A stretch of 64,000 bases of DNA from Jejubacter sp036620675. Lineage in GTDB: Bacteria > Pseudomonadota > Gammaproteobacteria > Enterobacterales > Enterobacteriaceae. The stretch's first letter is position 1. Every line of letters starts with the position of its first letter. Under the pieces are notes generated by a model, which worked only from the letters and a program-made list of their open reading frames with translations, made no database searches and was not told the origin of the DNA. This document shows, piece after piece, positions 8,280-17,098 of the stretch. The stretch lies in assembly GCA_036620675.1 (NCBI GenBank), contig JAZHEE010000016.1. One strand, 5' to 3'. The position numbers and the translations under genes are program-made.

Positions 8280-8539
8280 TAGTAAGGATATTTAGCGCGA
8301 CAGACAATGAACGATGCGGAGGAATCTGTGATGGATCAAATAACGTTGTGCAGATGCAATAAAATTTGAGCGTATCGCCTGGAATCGTGAACGTAACGTT
8401 ATTCAGTTTTTACCAGTGCGTGTCCGGCAGCATTCTGCTGCTACAGCGTGCGAAATTTCAACGATAAACGCTTTGCGTCATTCGCCATTTCTGATATAGC
8501 TTGCGCCCACATAAACAATGAGTAAATGAATAACCCACC
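8280..8539. other. divergent aegA / narQ promoter region
   Basis: 260 bp between divergent genes. I see one weak FNR- or CRP-like half-site (TTGATCCATCACAG, minus strand, 8326-8339) and no convincing NarP heptamer pair. No RNA gene or small ORF with a good ribosome-binding site stands out. Confidence 0.3.
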
Positions 8540-10249
8540 ATGGTAAGACGCCCGGTTTCGACCAGCCTAGCGCGCGCTTTTTTTTCGATTGTCCTGCTGT
8601 CGTTGCTGACGACCGGCGCTGCGCTGTTCACGCTCTCCAGCAGTATGCGGGATGCGGAGGCGGTCAACATCGCCGGTTCCCTGCGCATGCAGAGCTACCG
8701 ACTGGGCTATGACCTACAGGGCGATCCCCGGGCGCTGGCGCAGCACCGAACGCAATATGCACAAACCCTGAAAGCGCCGGTGCTTCGGGCGCTGGAAAGC
8801 CCCCTTACCCCTCGGGAGGTCAGCCAGCGCTACCGCGCCCTGCATGATAACTGGCGCCAGATGGATTTGCGCCTGGCGCAGGGCGATCGCCAGTGGTATC
8901 AGGCCAATATCGCCGACTATGTCAGCCAGATCGACCTGTTCGTACTGGCCCTGCAACATCATGCCGAACATAAAATGATGGTGATGGTTGCGGTATCGGC
9001 CGCCGGTTTTCTGGCGATTATCACCCTGATCTTTTTCACCCTGCGTCGCATTCGCCGTCAGGTCGTAGCGCCGCTGAATGCGCTGGTATCCGCCAGTGAA
9101 TCCATCGAACGCGGCGATTTCGACCACCCGCGCCTCGACAGCAGCCTGCCTAACGAACTGGGCTGGCTGGCGCACAGCTTTACCCGCATGTCCGGCGAAC
9201 TGCACAAACTGTGGCGGCGGCTGGAAGAGAGCGTTCAGGAAAAAACCCTGAGCCTGCAAGAGGCCAACCGCCAGCTGGAGGTGCTGTACGGCTGTTCCCA
9301 GGCCATGACTATCAGCGTGACCGATAATCAAAACTTTCAGAACGCGTTGCATATCGTCCTGCGTCACGAACCGATCTGCGCGCTGGAGATGCAGGTAGGC
9401 GATTACTGGTGCCTCAACGTCGGGCAGGCCCGTAACGATCTCCCCTGGCAAAGTACGCCAATTCGCCAGCAGCAGCAAACCATCGGCCATTTACGCTGGC
9501 AGGCGCCGGACAAGCAACCCGCTCTGCAACTGATGGAAAGCGTCGCCAATATGCTGGGGCGTGGAGTCTGGCTACTCCAGGCCCAAAAGCAGCACCAGCA
9601 GTTACTGCTGATGGAAGAACGTGCCACAATCGCCCGGGAGCTTCACGACTCTCTGGCTCAGGTGCTCTCTTATCTGCGCATTCAGTTAGCGCTGCTGCGC
9701 CGCGCGGTGCCGGAAGAGAACCTGCGCGCCGGAGCCATCATCAGCGATTTTACCCAGGCACTGGACGATGCCACCCGCCAGCTGCGCGAGCTGCTCTCAA
9801 CCTTCCGCCTGACGCTTCAGCAGGCCAACCTGCCAGAAGCGCTACAGGAGATGATAGCTCCGCTGCGCGATCGCAGCGAAGCGACGATTGAGCTTATCTG
9901 CAACCTGGCGGACCAGGCGCTGGACGCCCCACGCCAGGTTCATCTGCTACAGATTATCCGCGAGGCGGTACTTAATGCCATTCGTCACGCCAGCGCCCGC
10001 CACATTCGGGTGTACTGTCACAGCGCGGCCCCCAACCGCTATATTGCCGATATTGTTGACGACGGTCGGGGAATTCCCAGCCTTGAAGAGCCAGAAGGCC
10101 ATTACGGACTTAATATTATGCAGGAGCGCGCCGACTGCCTCGGCGGCGAACTGACGATTTCCCGTCTGCCGCAAGGAGGTACCCGCGTACGCGTTAGCTT
10201 CCCAGGTGTGACAGACGAAAGCACAGCACAGGCCGAACGCCGGCCATAA
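8540..10249 (+). CDS. narQ: NarQ, nitrate/nitrite sensor histidine kinase
   Basis: 569 residues aligning over the full length with E. coli NarQ (566). Two membrane helices (about 12-34 and 146-168) flank a periplasmic sensor domain with the nitrate-binding P-box around AEAVNIAGSLRMQSYRLG (39-56). A HAMP linker, a coiled-coil and Cys-containing central module, and a HisKA_3 domain follow; the phosphorylated histidine is H369 in RELHD. The ATPase carries an N box (REAVLNAIRHA) and a G box (DDGRGI). Here narQ is followed 34 bp later by narP, so kinase and regulator are probably cotranscribed, unlike in E. coli. Confidence 0.95.
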   Translation: MVRRPVSTSLARAFFSIVLLSLLTTGAALFTLSSSMRDAEAVNIAGSLRMQSYRLGYDLQGDPRALAQHRTQYAQTLKAPVLRALESPLTPREVSQRYRALHDNWRQMDLRLAQGDRQWYQANIADYVSQIDLFVLALQHHAEHKMMVMVAVSAAGFLAIITLIFFTLRRIRRQVVAPLNALVSASESIERGDFDHPRLDSSLPNELGWLAHSFTRMSGELHKLWRRLEESVQEKTLSLQEANRQLEVLYGCSQAMTISVTDNQNFQNALHIVLRHEPICALEMQVGDYWCLNVGQARNDLPWQSTPIRQQQQTIGHLRWQAPDKQPALQLMESVANMLGRGVWLLQAQKQHQQLLLMEERATIARELHDSLAQVLSYLRIQLALLRRAVPEENLRAGAIISDFTQALDDATRQLRELLSTFRLTLQQANLPEALQEMIAPLRDRSEATIELICNLADQALDAPRQVHLLQIIREAVLNAIRHASARHIRVYCHSAAPNRYIADIVDDGRGIPSLEEPEGHYGLNIMQERADCLGGELTISRLPQGGTRVRVSFPGVTDESTAQAERRP

Positions 10250-10283
10250 TGATAACAAGAGAGTATCCTCCAGGGAGCAATAC

Positions 10284-10928
10284 ATGTCAGAGAAAATTCG
10301 CTATCGGGTTTTAATTGTCGATGACCATCCGTTAATGCGCCGCGGTATCCGCCAGCTGCTGGAAACCGACGACATATTCAGCGTAGCAGGAGAAGCCAGC
10401 AGCGGCGCAGAGGCCGTGAGCCTGGCGGAACGCGTCGCACCGGATATCATCCTGCTGGATCTGAATATGAAGGGCCTGAGCGGGCTGGACACCCTGCATG
10501 CCCTGCGCCGCGATGGCATCACCGCGCGAGTGATTATCCTGACCGTAAGCGACGCGCCGGGGGATATCAGCGCCATGATCGACGCCGGCGCCGACGGATA
10601 TCTATTGAAAGACAGCGATCCCGACGCGCTGCTGGAAGCCATCCGCACGGGCGCTACCCGGGGCGGCGCTTTTAGCGAACGTATCCGGGAATACCTTAAT
10701 CATCGCGACGCGTTCGGCGCTCAGGAATCCCCGTTCGCCACGCTGACCGAACGCGAACTTGACGTCTTACAGGAGGTCGCCCGCGGGCTGTCTAATAAAC
10801 AGATTGCCGGAACGCTGCACATTTCAGAAGAGACGGTGAAAGTGCATATTCGCAACCTGCTGCGCAAGCTGAACGTACGCTCGCGCGTCGCCGCCACGGT
10901 GCTGTTTCTGGAGAATCGGGGGCTATAA
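10284..10928 (+). CDS. narP: NarP, nitrate/nitrite response regulator
   Basis: 214 residues: receiver domain with acidic D13/D14, phospho-acceptor D59 in ILLDLNM and a conserved K in GYLLKDSD, then a LuxR-type HTH (about 147-205). The sequence follows E. coli NarP, not NarL (for example FSERIREYL and RNLLRKLNVRSRVAATVLFLE). NarP recognises heptamers in a 7-2-7 layout, the layout found at the napF promoter in this window. A run of GAGAGTATCCTCCAGGGAG upstream contains the ribosome-binding site. Confidence 0.93.
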   Translation: MSEKIRYRVLIVDDHPLMRRGIRQLLETDDIFSVAGEASSGAEAVSLAERVAPDIILLDLNMKGLSGLDTLHALRRDGITARVIILTVSDAPGDISAMIDAGADGYLLKDSDPDALLEAIRTGATRGGAFSERIREYLNHRDAFGAQESPFATLTERELDVLQEVARGLSNKQIAGTLHISEETVKVHIRNLLRKLNVRSRVAATVLFLENRGL

Positions 10929-10982
10929 CCCCCGTCGGTACATTCACCTGCATATATCGGCCTTAATTTACAATATCTCCTT

Positions 10983-11000
10983 ATTTTCTCCACGTTTAAA
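10983..11000 (+). promoter_or_regulatory. possible BaeR box upstream of acrD
   Basis: TTTTCTCCA at 10984-10992 matches the first half of the BaeR consensus (TTTTTCTCCATnATTGGC). The second half is poor. It lies about 70-90 bp before the acrD start, where E. coli acrD also has BaeR control. Weak call. Confidence 0.3.
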
Positions 11001-11070
11001 CCCGGGGAAGAGGATAGAGTGATAACCACGCTGTTTTTCCGCCCATTGCTGTTTTGAGGCTCTCTTTAAC

Positions 11071-14000
11071 ATGGCGAATTTTTTTATCGACCGCCCGATT
11101 TTTGCCTGGGTTATCGCAATCCTGCTCTGTCTGACGGGAACGATGGCGATTTTGTCATTGCCGGTTGAACAGTATCCCGACCTCGCCCCCCCGAACGTAC
11201 GGATCACCGCTAACTACCCGGGGGCGTCGGCAAAGACGCTGGAAAACACCGTGACTCAGGTTATCGAACAGAACATGACCGGACTCGATAATCTGATGTA
11301 TATGTCCTCCCAGAGCAGCAACACCGGGCAGGCCACCATTCGCCTCACCTTCCAGGCGGGTAGCGATCCCGATGAAGCCGTGCAACAGGTGCAGAATCAG
11401 CTTCAGTCCGCCCTACGCAAGCTGCCCCAGGCGGTGCAAAGCCAGGGGGTCACCGTCAGAAAAACCGGTGATACCAACATTCTGATGATCGCCTTCGTCT
11501 CTACCGACGGCAGTATGGATAAGCAGGACATCGCCGACTATGTGGCCAGTAATATCCAGGATCCGCTAAGCCGGGTTAACGGGGTGGGTGATGTTGATGC
11601 CTACGGCACCCAGTACTCGATGCGTATCTGGCTTAACCCTGACAAGCTCAACAGCTATCAGCTCACTACCCAGGACGTGGTCAGCGCCATCCGCTCCCAG
11701 AACAGTCAGGTGGCGGTAGGACAGCTGGGCGCGACGCCCGCCGTCGATGAACAAGCCCTGAACGCTACTATCAACGCCCAGGCGATGCTGGAAACCCCGG
11801 ATCAGTTCCGCAATATCACGCTCAGGGTTAACCAGGACGGTTCGCTGGTCACGCTGGGAGATGTCGCCAGAGTGGAGCTGGGTGCGGAAAAATATGACTA
11901 TTTGAGCCGTTATAACGGAATGGCGGCCTCGGGGCTGGGGATTAAGCTGGCTTCCGGGGCCAACGAGATGGAAACCGCGAAACTGGCGCTGACCCGGCTT
12001 AATCAACTTTCTCAGTACTTCCCCCATGGGCTGGAGTACCGTATCGCCTTTGAAACCACCTCTTTCGTCCAGGCCTCGATTCACGACGTGGTGAAAACGC
12101 TGATCGAAGCCGTGGTACTGGTGTTTGCGGTAATGTACCTGTTCCTGCAAAATCTTCGGGCGACGCTGATTCCCACCATCGCCGTTCCCGTAGTACTGCT
12201 TGGCACCTTCGCGGTGCTTTATGCTTTCGGCTACAGCATTAATACCCTGACCATGTTCGCAATGGTACTGGCTATCGGCCTGCTGGTGGATGACGCTATC
12301 GTGGTGGTGGAAAACGTCGAGCGAATCATGAGCGAAGAGGGACTATCGCCCAGGGCCGCTACCCGTAAATCGATGGGGCAGATACAGGGAGCGCTGGTGG
12401 GCATCGCTCTGGTTCTGTCGGCGGTCTTTATCCCAATGGCCTTCTTTGGCGGCACTACCGGGGCTATCTACCGCCAGTTCTCTATTACGATAGTCACCTC
12501 AATGATTCTTTCCGTGCTGGTGGCGATGATTCTGACCCCGGCGCTGTGCGCTACCCTGCTAAAACCGCTAAAGAAAGGCGAACATCACGGCAGTCGCGGT
12601 TTCTTCGGCTGGTTCAACCGCACCTTTAACCGCTACGCGCAGCGCTATGAAGCCGGCGTCGGCAAGATTCTGCAGCGCACCCTGCGCTGGCTGGTGCTCT
12701 ACCTGCTGATTCTGGGCGGTATGGTGGTGCTGTTTATGCAGCTACCCACCTCGTTCCTTCCTGATGAAGACCGCGGCGTCTTTACCACCTCGGTACAGCT
12801 GCCGCCGGGTTCAACCCAGCAGCAGACCCTGAAGGTGGTCGAGAAGATCGAGAAATATTTCCTGACCGAAGAAAAAAACAACGTACGCTCGGTCTTCGCG
12901 ACCATTGGTTCCGGGCCGGGCGGCAACGGTCAGAACGTCGCGCGTATGTTTATCCGCCTGAACGACTGGGATGACCGGGATCCACAAACTGGCTCGTCGT
13001 TCGCCATTATCGAACGGGCGACCAAAGCCTTCCGCAACATTAAAGAAGCACGGGTCTATGCCAGCAGCCCACCAGCTATCAGCGGTCTGGGTAACTCCAC
13101 CGGCTTTGATATGGAGCTTCAGGATCACGCCGGGCTGGGACATGATGCGCTTATGAAGGCCCGCGACCAGCTGCTGGCAATGGCGGATCAGGATCCGCGT
13201 CTGACTCGGGTACGCCACAACGGACTGGACGACAGCCCACAACTGCAGGTGGATATCGATCAGCGCAAGGCACAGGCCATGGGGATTGCAGTGGACGATA
13301 TTAACGACACGCTGCAAACGGCCTGGGGCTCCAGCTATGTGAACGACTTTATCGACCGAGGCCGCGTGAAGAAGGTCTATGTTCAGTCCGCTGCGCCATA
13401 CCGGATGCTGCCGGGTGATATCGACAAGTGGTACGTACGCAACAACGCCGGCACTATGGTGCCCTTTTCCGCCTTCGCCACCTCGCGCTGGGTCACCGAC
13501 TCGCCGCGTCTTGAGCGCTATAACGGCTACTCGGCGCTGGAGATTGTCGGTGAAGCGGCACCTGGCGTCAGCACCGGTACGGCGATGGATATTATGGGGC
13601 AACTGGTACAGAAATTGCCCACCGGTTTCGGTCTGGAGTGGACAGGGATGTCTTACCAGGAACGACTTTCCGGCGCTCAGGCTCCGGCACTCTACGCTCT
13701 TTCGTTGCTGGTGGTGTTCCTGTGCCTGGCGGCGCTCTACGAGAGCTGGTCGGTACCCTTCTCGGTCATGCTGGTGGTGCCACTGGGGGTTGCCGGCGCT
13801 TTGCTCGCCACCTGGCTGAGGGGGCTGGAAAATGACGTTTACTTCCAGGTGGGGCTGTTAACGGTGATCGGTCTGTCGGCGAAGAACGCCATTCTGATTG
13901 TGGAGTTCGCCAACGACATGAATGCTGCGGGCAAGGAGCTCATCGCTTCCACTCTGGAGGCCTGCCGCCAGCGCCTGCGCCCAATTCTGATGACCTCGCT

Positions 14001-14187
14001 GGCCTTTGTATTCGGGGTACTGCCGATGGCTACCAGCAGTGGCGCCGGTTCCGGTAGTCAGCATGCGGTGGGTACCGGCGTTATCGGCGGTATGATCGCC
14101 GCTACCGTGCTGGCGATCGTCTTCGTGCCCATTTTCTTTGTACTGGTACGGCGTCGCTTCCCGCTACGCGAACGTCCTGACGATTAA
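11071..14187 (+). CDS. acrD: AcrD, RND multidrug (aminoglycoside) efflux pump
   Basis: 1038 residues, as in E. coli AcrD (1037), and closer to it than to AcrB throughout. An inner-membrane proton/drug antiporter of the HAE1 family with twelve membrane helices. The helix-4 motif GLLVDDAIVVVENVE holds the paired aspartates of the proton relay, and helix 10 has the matching lysine (GLSAKNAIL). Family members export aminoglycosides and acidic amphiphiles with AcrA and TolC. The position between narP/narQ and yffB is the E. coli position. Confidence 0.95.
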   Translation: MANFFIDRPIFAWVIAILLCLTGTMAILSLPVEQYPDLAPPNVRITANYPGASAKTLENTVTQVIEQNMTGLDNLMYMSSQSSNTGQATIRLTFQAGSDPDEAVQQVQNQLQSALRKLPQAVQSQGVTVRKTGDTNILMIAFVSTDGSMDKQDIADYVASNIQDPLSRVNGVGDVDAYGTQYSMRIWLNPDKLNSYQLTTQDVVSAIRSQNSQVAVGQLGATPAVDEQALNATINAQAMLETPDQFRNITLRVNQDGSLVTLGDVARVELGAEKYDYLSRYNGMAASGLGIKLASGANEMETAKLALTRLNQLSQYFPHGLEYRIAFETTSFVQASIHDVVKTLIEAVVLVFAVMYLFLQNLRATLIPTIAVPVVLLGTFAVLYAFGYSINTLTMFAMVLAIGLLVDDAIVVVENVERIMSEEGLSPRAATRKSMGQIQGALVGIALVLSAVFIPMAFFGGTTGAIYRQFSITIVTSMILSVLVAMILTPALCATLLKPLKKGEHHGSRGFFGWFNRTFNRYAQRYEAGVGKILQRTLRWLVLYLLILGGMVVLFMQLPTSFLPDEDRGVFTTSVQLPPGSTQQQTLKVVEKIEKYFLTEEKNNVRSVFATIGSGPGGNGQNVARMFIRLNDWDDRDPQTGSSFAIIERATKAFRNIKEARVYASSPPAISGLGNSTGFDMELQDHAGLGHDALMKARDQLLAMADQDPRLTRVRHNGLDDSPQLQVDIDQRKAQAMGIAVDDINDTLQTAWGSSYVNDFIDRGRVKKVYVQSAAPYRMLPGDIDKWYVRNNAGTMVPFSAFATSRWVTDSPRLERYNGYSALEIVGEAAPGVSTGTAMDIMGQLVQKLPTGFGLEWTGMSYQERLSGAQAPALYALSLLVVFLCLAALYESWSVPFSVMLVVPLGVAGALLATWLRGLENDVYFQVGLLTVIGLSAKNAILIVEFANDMNAAGKELIASTLEACRQRLRPILMTSLAFVFGVLPMATSSGAGSGSQHAVGTGVIGGMIAATVLAIVFVPIFFVLVRRRFPLRERPDD

Positions 14188-14193
14188 CAGTAT

Positions 14194-14227
14194 GGATAAT
14201 GGCAATCTGAAAGGGTTGCCGTTATCC
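14194..14227 (+). terminator. hairpin after acrD
   Basis: Stem GGATAATGGCAA/TTGCCGTTATCC (one G-T pair, 10-nt loop) starts 6 bp after the acrD stop and is followed only by AGTTTGGG. Terminator-like but with a weak T tract. Confidence 0.4.
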
Positions 14228-14333
14228 AGTTTGGGCGTCGTCCTGCCGGGGCTCTCCGGAGAAACGGCAGTAGCCCAACAGAGAGCAAATTGCTATGCTG
14301 ACGCTTTGCTGAAAGTCACAAGGATAACCAGGC

Positions 14334-14693
14334 ATGGTCACTCTGTACGGCATAAAAAATTGCGACACGATTAAAAAGGCCCGCCGCTGGCTGGAAGCCG
14401 AAAACATCGACTACCGTTTCCACGATTACCGGGCCGATGGCCTGGATGCCGCACTGCTGGAAAGCTTCGTCGCCGAACTGGGCTGGGAGCCGCTGCTTAA
14501 TACCCGCGGCACCACCTGGCGTAAGCTGGATGAAGCGCGGCGTGGCGCCATCACCGACGCCGCTTCGGCCATAGAACTAATGCTGGAGATGCCGGCGATT
14601 ATTAAACGACCATTGCTCTGCGCGCCGCACCAGCCTATGCTGCTGGGTTTCAGTGACAGCAGCTATCAGCAGTTTTTTAATGAGGTTAAGTAG
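14334..14693 (+). CDS. yffB: YffB, ArsC-family (Spx/ArsC) protein
   Basis: 119 residues of the ArsC/Spx thioredoxin-like family. The N-terminal YGIKNCDTIKKA carries the single family cysteine (C10); the usual arsenate-reductase arginine triad is not clear, so arsenate reduction is unlikely. E. coli YffB is a glutathione-dependent thiol reductase-like protein of unknown role. It is followed directly by dapE (1 bp between the stop and the next ATG), as in E. coli. Confidence 0.9.
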   Translation: MVTLYGIKNCDTIKKARRWLEAENIDYRFHDYRADGLDAALLESFVAELGWEPLLNTRGTTWRKLDEARRGAITDAASAIELMLEMPAIIKRPLLCAPHQPMLLGFSDSSYQQFFNEVK

Positions 14694-14694
14694 T

Positions 14695-15822
14695 ATGTCT
14701 TGCCCGGTCATCGAACTGGCCCAACAGCTTATTCGCCGCCCTTCCCTCAGCCCTGACGACGCAGGTTGCCAGGAGCTGCTTATCGAGCGCCTGCGCGCTA
14801 TTGGCTTCACCATTGAGCCTATGGACTTCGGGGATACCCGCAATTTCTGGGCCTGGCGCGGCGAGGGAGAAACCCTGGCCTTTGCCGGTCATACCGATGT
14901 CGTTCCTCCAGGCGACGGCGATCGCTGGATCAACCCGCCGTTTGAACCCACCATCCGCGACGGCCTGCTGTTTGGTCGCGGCGCCGCCGATATGAAAGGC
15001 TCGCTGGCGGCCATGGTGGTCGCCGCCGAGCGTTTCGTGACCCAGCACCCAAACCACCGCGGTCGCCTGGCGTTCCTGATAACCTCCGATGAAGAGGCCA
15101 GCGCCAAAAACGGCACCGTGAAGGTGGTGGAAACGCTAATGGCGCGCAACGAACGCCTGGACTACTGCCTGGTGGGCGAGCCTTCCAGCAGCGAAGTGGT
15201 GGGCGACGTAGTGAAAAACGGCCGCCGTGGCTCCCTGACCTGCAACCTGACCATTCACGGCGTCCAGGGCCATGTAGCCTACCCTCACCTGGCGGATAAT
15301 CCGGTGCATCGCGCAGCCCCCATGCTGGATGAACTGGTCAATATCGAATGGGACAAGGGCAATGAGTATTTCCCTCCCACCAGCATGCAGATCGCCAATA
15401 TCCAGGCGGGAACCGGCAGCAATAACGTGATTCCAGGCGAGCTGTACGTACAATTCAACTTCCGCTTCAGCACCGAAAGCACCGCGGAAATGCTGCAACA
15501 GCGAGTCAGCGAACTGCTGGAACGCCATCAGCTACGCTATACTCTGGACTGGTGGCTGTCTGGCCAGCCGTTCCTGACGTCCCGCGGCCGCCTGGTAGAT
15601 GCGGTGGTCAACGCCATTGAGCACTATAATGAGTTTAAACCGCAGTTGCTGACGACCGGCGGCACCTCAGACGGGCGCTTTATCGCCAGAATGGGGGCTC
15701 AGGTAGTGGAGCTGGGACCGGTGAATGCCACCATTCACAAGATTAACGAATGCGTGAACGCCGCCGACCTGCAACTGCTGGCCCGGATGTATCAACGTAT
15801 TATGGAACAACTGGTCGCCTGA
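14695..15822 (+). CDS. dapE: DapE, N-succinyl-L,L-diaminopimelate desuccinylase
   Basis: 375 residues, the exact E. coli length. It hydrolyses N-succinyl-LL-DAP to LL-DAP and succinate in the lysine and peptidoglycan pathway. An M20-family dinuclear zinc enzyme: GHTDVVPPGD holds the first metal ligands, GRGAADMKG the bridging aspartate, and TSDEEAS the catalytic glutamate pair. The start at 14695 (MSCPVIELAQQLIRRPS) is set by homology; an earlier in-frame start at 14653 lies inside yffB. Likely cotranscribed with yffB and ypfN. Confidence 0.96.
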   Translation: MSCPVIELAQQLIRRPSLSPDDAGCQELLIERLRAIGFTIEPMDFGDTRNFWAWRGEGETLAFAGHTDVVPPGDGDRWINPPFEPTIRDGLLFGRGAADMKGSLAAMVVAAERFVTQHPNHRGRLAFLITSDEEASAKNGTVKVVETLMARNERLDYCLVGEPSSSEVVGDVVKNGRRGSLTCNLTIHGVQGHVAYPHLADNPVHRAAPMLDELVNIEWDKGNEYFPPTSMQIANIQAGTGSNNVIPGELYVQFNFRFSTESTAEMLQQRVSELLERHQLRYTLDWWLSGQPFLTSRGRLVDAVVNAIEHYNEFKPQLLTTGGTSDGRFIARMGAQVVELGPVNATIHKINECVNAADLQLLARMYQRIMEQLVA

Positions 15823-15850
15823 GCGGCCATTCATCCTTCAGGAGAGGCGC

Positions 15851-16042
15851 ATGGACTGGCTAAGTAAATACTGGTGGATACTGGTACTGGTGATTCTGGT
15901 CGGTATCTTTATCAACGTCATTAAAGATCTGAAACGCGTTGACCCAAAGAAGTATCTGGACAATAAGCCCGATCTACCGCCCCACCGCGACTTTAACGAC
16001 AAGTGGGACGATGACGACGACTGGCCGAAGAAGAAGCCGTAA
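15851..16042 (+). CDS. ypfN: YpfN, small membrane protein (UPF0370)
   Basis: 63 residues: an N-terminal membrane helix (about 7-25, WWILVLVILVGIFINVI) and a hydrophilic acidic/basic tail ending DDDDDWPKKKP. It matches E. coli YpfN in sequence and position after dapE. The function is not known. A good Shine-Dalgarno (TTCAGGAGAGG) precedes the ATG. Confidence 0.9.
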   Translation: MDWLSKYWWILVLVILVGIFINVIKDLKRVDPKKYLDNKPDLPPHRDFNDKWDDDDDWPKKKP

Positions 16043-16049
16043 TCCGTGA

Positions 16050-16073
16050 GGACGGAGTTGGCAGCCTCCGTCC
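16050..16073. terminator. hairpin after ypfN
   Basis: Stem GGACGGAG/CTCCGTCC with an 8-nt loop between the convergent ypfN and the small peptide gene at 16092. The T runs on both sides are short, so efficiency is uncertain. Confidence 0.5.
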
Positions 16074-16091
16074 TTAGCTACGTTTTCGCCT

Positions 16092-16178
16092 TTACCGCAC
16101 AATAAGCCGGCGAATCAGTTCCAGCAGCGCAACCAACGCTTTAGGGACGACGAGAACCATATCGTTCAAAGTTTTCAT
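16092..16178 (-). CDS. 28-residue hydrophobic peptide, type I toxin-like
   Basis: The peptide starts MKTLNDMVLVVPKAL, continues through a hydrophobic amphipathic helix and ends RRLIVR. That composition (short polar head, one Leu/Val/Ile helix, basic end) is like ZorO, TisB and ShoB toxins of enterics, though it is not identical to any I know. A very strong Shine-Dalgarno (GGAGGG, 8 bp before the ATG) is present. A second strong one (GAGGAGG) lies about 55 nt upstream, ahead of a possible short TTG-started leader frame. The gene is bracketed by hairpins at 16050-16073 and 16280-16307, so it is an independent unit between ypfN and ypfH. No antisense RNA promoter was confirmed. Confidence 0.5.
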   Translation of the reverse strand: MKTLNDMVLVVPKALVALLELIRRLIVR

Positions 16179-16279
16179 CCGCTTCCCTCCGGGCAGCCTG
16201 TCATCGCAGCGGCTCTTCATGGTCAGATGAGAACAATACCTCCTCAGGTCAGAGCCATCCGCTGCGCGCCGGAACATAA

Positions 16280-16307
16280 AAAAACCGACCTCACCAGTCG
16301 GTTTTTT
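16280..16307. terminator. bidirectional terminator after ypfH
   Basis: Stem ACCGAC/GTCGGT with a 7-nt loop, flanked by A and T runs on both sides (AAAAAA...TTTTTT). It ends ypfH on the minus strand and would also stop plus-strand transcription. Confidence 0.8.
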
Positions 16308-16327
16308 AGTGCCTGCAACCGCAGGTT

Positions 16328-17023
16328 TTAGAGCATCGAAATCACATCGTCTTCGCCAGGCTTACCGCCCAGCGCTTCATCGAAGTAGTGCTTAGGCACC
16401 GTATAGCGCAGATGATCCAGCGCCAGCTGCATACTGCGATTGTCAATGGCGTGCCCCAGATCCTCGACGATATCCAGCGTCGCATCGCCGCCGCCGGCCA
16501 GCAGAGCTTCATGGGCTTTCACCGCATGCAGCGGCTCAATCACCCGGTCCTCGCCGCCGTGAATTAAATGCACGGTGGTGGTCACGCTAACCCGCTCCGG
16601 CAATTCACCAAAACGCCCATTAAAGGCGATAAGACGCGACGCCAGCCCTGGCTCCGCTTTCAGGCTTTCCAGCACCATAGTCGCCCCCTGAGAAAAACCG
16701 ATCAGCGCCGTCGCTGCGGGCATGACGCTGCTCTTTTCCTGCCAGTAACGCACCAGCGCGCTAAAGTGCGGCATCACCGCATCGATACGCGCCTGGCGGT
16801 TCTCTTCACTGAGGCCAGCAACGGAAAACCACTCGCGTCCCGGCTCCGGCCCGCTCGGGTTCGGCGCCCCGATGCTGACCACCAGCGCATCGGGAAACTG
16901 CGGCGCAAACCAGCTGCCGATCTCGCCCATCGCTACCGGATTGTCGCCCACCCCATGGAACAACAGCAGCAGTTGCTGAGGGGGAGTAGCGGGACTCTGA
17001 ACTACAAAATGGTCATGTTTCAT
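16328..17023 (-). CDS. ypfH: YpfH, esterase of the carboxylesterase/phospholipase family
   Basis: 231 residues, alpha/beta hydrolase of the Abhydrolase_2 type. LLLFHGVGDNP forms the oxyanion region, the nucleophile serine is in GFSQGA (residues 115-120), and the acid and histidine appear in HGGEDRVI and DLGHAID. E. coli YpfH is a short-chain esterase. The start at 17023 (MKHDHFVVQSP) is set by homology and a good AGGAGGCAACG site. The in-frame ATG at 17080 would add 19 non-conserved residues. Confidence 0.9.
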   Translation of the reverse strand: MKHDHFVVQSPATPPQQLLLLFHGVGDNPVAMGEIGSWFAPQFPDALVVSIGAPNPSGPEPGREWFSVAGLSEENRQARIDAVMPHFSALVRYWQEKSSVMPAATALIGFSQGATMVLESLKAEPGLASRLIAFNGRFGELPERVSVTTTVHLIHGGEDRVIEPLHAVKAHEALLAGGGDATLDIVEDLGHAIDNRSMQLALDHLRYTVPKHYFDEALGGKPGEDDVISML

Positions 17024-17098
17024 CGTTGCCTCCTGACGCTCTTCGGGAGCCACTCTACGCCAATAACAAAAAATCGCCATGGCATAAAATTGATGCTG

